From: Roseovarius azorensis
GTDB taxonomy: Bacteria; Pseudomonadota; Alphaproteobacteria; Rhodobacterales; Rhodobacteraceae
Length of the DNA stretch: 64,000 bases
Direction of reading: 5' to 3'
Assembly: GCF_900109455.1 (NCBI RefSeq)
Contig: NZ_FOAG01000002.1
Span: 1 to 64,000, forward strand
Position 1 is the first letter of the stretch. Each line of letters opens with the position of its first letter. Below are positions 61,960-64,000 of the stretch, piece after piece. Under the pieces are notes generated by a model, which saw nothing but the letters and a program-made list of their open reading frames with translations, had not been told where the DNA came from and ran no database searches. The translations under genes and the position numbers were made by a program.

Positions 61960-64000
61960 ATGACACATCAACCACGCATCGACACCTCACCGCATGTTTC
62001 GGACGAGGTGCGCAAGACCACCTGTTACATGTGTGCCTGCCGCTGCGGCATCAACGTCCATATCAAGGACGGCAAGGTCGCCTACATCGAGGGCAACCGC
62101 GACCATCCGGTGAACAGGGGCGTGCTCTGCGCCAAGGGTTCGGCGGGCATCATGCAGGTCAACGCCCCCTCGCGCCTGCGCGCGCCCCTGAAACGTGTCG
62201 GCCCCCGTGGCTCGGGCGAGTTCGAGGAAATCTCGTGGGACGAGGCACTGCAGATCGCGACCGACTGGCTGGCCCCGATCCGCAGGAACGATCCGTCGAA
62301 ACTCGCCTTCTTCACCGGGCGTGATCAGTCGCAGTCCTTCACCAGCTTCTGGGCGCAGAATTTCGGCACGCCCAACTATGCCGCGCACGGCGGATTCTGT
62401 TCGGTCAACATGGCGGCGGCGGGCATCTACACGATGGGCGGTGCGTTCTGGGAATTCGGCCAGCCGGATTGGGAGCATACCAAGCTCTTCATGCTCTTCG
62501 GCGTGGCCGAGGATCATGACAGCAACCCGATCAAGATGGGCATTGGCCGGATCAAGGCGCGCGGCGCGCGGGTGATCGGCGTCAACCCGATCCGCTCCGG
62601 CTATAACGCCGTGGCTGACGATTGGGTCGGCATCACGCCCGGTACCGACGGGCTGTTCATCCTGTCGCTCATCCACGAACTGATGCGCGCGGGCAAGATC
62701 GACCTCGATTACCTCGCCCGCTACACCAACGCGCCGGTGCTGGTGAATGCCGATTCTGCCTCGTCCGAACACGGCCTCTTCCTGCGTGATACAGAGGGCA
62801 AGCCGCTGGTCATCGACCGCAACACGGGCCGACCAACCGCCTTTGACAAACCCGGCGTGCGCCCCGATCTGAACGCCACGCACGAGGCCGATGGCATCAC
62901 GCACCGCCCGGTCATGCACCTGATGGCAGAGCGCTATCTTGACCCGCAATACGCTCCCGAGGCGGTGGCCGGGCGCTGCGGCATCACGCCTGACAAGATC
63001 CGCCGCATCGCCGCCGAGATCGCCCGCGTCGCCTTTGACGAGGCGATCACGCTCGATCGCGAATGGACCGATTTCCGCGGCGAGACGCACAAGACCATGA
63101 CGGGCCGCCCCGTCAGCTTTCACGCCATGCGCGGCATTTCGGCCCATTCCAACGGCTTTCAGACCTGCCGCGCGCTACATGTGCTGCAAATCCTTCTGGG
63201 CACGGTCGAGGTTCCCGGCGGCTTTCGGTTCAAGCCACCCTATCCGAAACCCGCACATGCCCATCCCACCCCGCATTGCCACTCCAGACCCGACAGCCCG
63301 CTCGACGGCCCGCACCTGGGCTTTGTGCGTGGTCCCGAGGATCTGGCCCTGCGCGAGGATGGCAGCCCGGCGCGCATCGACAAGGCATTTACCTGGGAAA
63401 ACCCGATGTCGTCGCATGGGCTTATGCACATGGTGATCTCCAACGCCCATGCGGGCGATCCCTACAGGATCGACACGCTGTTTCTCTATATGGCCAACAT
63501 GTCGTGGAACTCTTCGATGAACACGCGCGGCGTGATCGAGATGCTGACCGACACCGATCAGAACGGCGACTATGTTATCCCGCGCATCATCTATTCGGAT
63601 GCCTACAGCTCGGAAATGGTCGCCTATGCCGATCTCATCCTTCCTGACACCACCTATCTCGAACGACATGACTGCATCTCGCTGCTCGACCGGCCGATCT
63701 GCGAGGCCGAGGCGGCGGCGGATGCGATCCGCTGGCCGGTGATCGAACCCGACCGCGACGTGCGCGGATTTCAGACCGTGCTGATCCAGCTTGCCAACAA
63801 GCTGAAACTGCCCGGCTTTACCGATGCGGACGGCGGCGCGAAATACATCGATTACGCCGATTACATCGTCAACCACGAGCGCAAACCCGGCATCGGCCCG
63901 CTCGCGGGCTTTCGCGGCGACGGCAGCGAGGTGGGGCGCGGCGAACCCAACCCCGGACAACTCGACCGCTACATTGAGAACGGCGGCTTTTTCGTCAGCC
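61960..64000 (+). CDS. soeA: Molybdopterin oxidoreductase, probably sulfite dehydrogenase subunit SoeA (3' end outside window)
   Basis: 680 codons are visible. Cys22, Cys25, Cys29 and Cys57 (CYMCACRCG and GVLCAKGS) form the N-terminal 4Fe-4S site of DMSO-reductase-family enzymes. GRDQSQSFTSFWAQNFGTP, NPIRSGYNAVADDWVGITPGTDGLF and PDTTYLERHD are molybdopterin-binding blocks. Position directly after xsc-ackA, as in other roseobacters, makes the cytoplasmic sulfite dehydrogenase SoeABC the best reading, disposing of the sulfite from Xsc. There is no Tat signal, consistent with SoeA. Confidence 0.82.
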   Translation, partial: MTHQPRIDTSPHVSDEVRKTTCYMCACRCGINVHIKDGKVAYIEGNRDHPVNRGVLCAKGSAGIMQVNAPSRLRAPLKRVGPRGSGEFEEISWDEALQIATDWLAPIRRNDPSKLAFFTGRDQSQSFTSFWAQNFGTPNYAAHGGFCSVNMAAAGIYTMGGAFWEFGQPDWEHTKLFMLFGVAEDHDSNPIKMGIGRIKARGARVIGVNPIRSGYNAVADDWVGITPGTDGLFILSLIHELMRAGKIDLDYLARYTNAPVLVNADSASSEHGLFLRDTEGKPLVIDRNTGRPTAFDKPGVRPDLNATHEADGITHRPVMHLMAERYLDPQYAPEAVAGRCGITPDKIRRIAAEIARVAFDEAITLDREWTDFRGETHKTMTGRPVSFHAMRGISAHSNGFQTCRALHVLQILLGTVEVPGGFRFKPPYPKPAHAHPTPHCHSRPDSPLDGPHLGFVRGPEDLALREDGSPARIDKAFTWENPMSSHGLMHMVISNAHAGDPYRIDTLFLYMANMSWNSSMNTRGVIEMLTDTDQNGDYVIPRIIYSDAYSSEMVAYADLILPDTTYLERHDCISLLDRPICEAEAAADAIRWPVIEPDRDVRGFQTVLIQLANKLKLPGFTDADGGAKYIDYADYIVNHERKPGIGPLAGFRGDGSEVGRGEPNPGQLDRYIENGGFFVS

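Noticed and set aside
1-64000. tRNA, rRNA, tmRNA and CRISPR
   Set aside because: The gaps between genes hold no cloverleaf with a TTCGA arm, no rRNA segments and no regularly spaced repeats.

Overview
The window is about 65% GC, gene-dense, and reads as the chromosome of a Rhodobacteraceae (roseobacter-group) alphaproteobacterium. The markers are a MipZ division ATPase, a TrcR/DUF1013 regulator, COQ9, a class I lysyl-tRNA synthetase, phaA-phaB, and a tauR-xsc-ackA-soeA sulfonate cluster. I found no rRNA or tRNA gene and no CRISPR array. Apart from a transposase tail at the left edge there is no intact mobile element.

Layout. 1-6.6 kb: IS630-type transposase tail, LysE exporter, ornithine decarboxylase with a structured leader, trcR, and a minus-strand run of COQ9, quinone oxidoreductase, a sialidase-like BNR protein and a small membrane protein. 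6.6-10 kb: rpsU, a Tat-exported intradiol dioxygenase, a 400-bp gene-free stretch with a double palindrome, and an electrophile-type operon (GST, NTF2-like, tautomerase) divergent from an HxlR regulator. 10-13.6 kb: tag-rlmN-amidoligase-C26 peptidase operon. 13.6-16.7 kb: EAL phosphodiesterase with a full CtrA site upstream, then phaA and phaB. 16.7-24 kb: tRNA methyltransferase, polyprenyl synthase, ispE, a TPR protein, ETF-ubiquinone oxidoreductase and greA. 24-29 kb: membrane protein, UspA, NfuA with an Irr-type box, tsaB-rimI, a TSUP permease and its partner. 29-36.5 kb: SDR, RecD-like helicase, a luxI with no luxR in view, mipZ, DMT transporter, HpcH/HpaI aldolase, glk and phd-doc. 36.5-48 kb: peroxiredoxin, parE, an AT-rich orphan gene, a repeat-rich stretch, a polyamine-type ABC transporter, cytochrome c, a Tag-like glycosylase, lysS, terB and a stand-alone AsnC domain. 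48-56 kb: adenine deaminase, a RACo-type ferredoxin/ASKHA protein, VTT-like protein, class II-like aroA, RidA, DoxX and an ABM/NIPSNAP pair with an ArsR regulator. 57-64 kb: tauR, xsc, ackA and the first 680 codons of soeA.

How the parts work together. The right end is a pathway in which sulfoacetaldehyde is cleaved by Xsc to acetyl phosphate and sulfite, AckA recovers ATP as acetate, and SoeA would oxidise the sulfite. TauR-type CTGGAC sites precede tauR and xsc. The HxlR/GST/NTF2/4-OT block looks like a detoxification unit. phaA and phaB supply hydroxybutyryl-CoA for polyhydroxyalkanoate. COQ9, polyprenyl synthase, IspE and ETF-QO all touch the ubiquinone pool.

The least explained elements are a structured repeat present as two inverted copies (about 40.1 and 48.1 kb) with a compensatory stem change, the gene-free palindrome region at 7.7-8.1 kb flanked by 25-bp direct repeats, the amidoligase/peptidase pair, the ornithine decarboxylase leader, and the AT-rich orphan at 39.3 kb.
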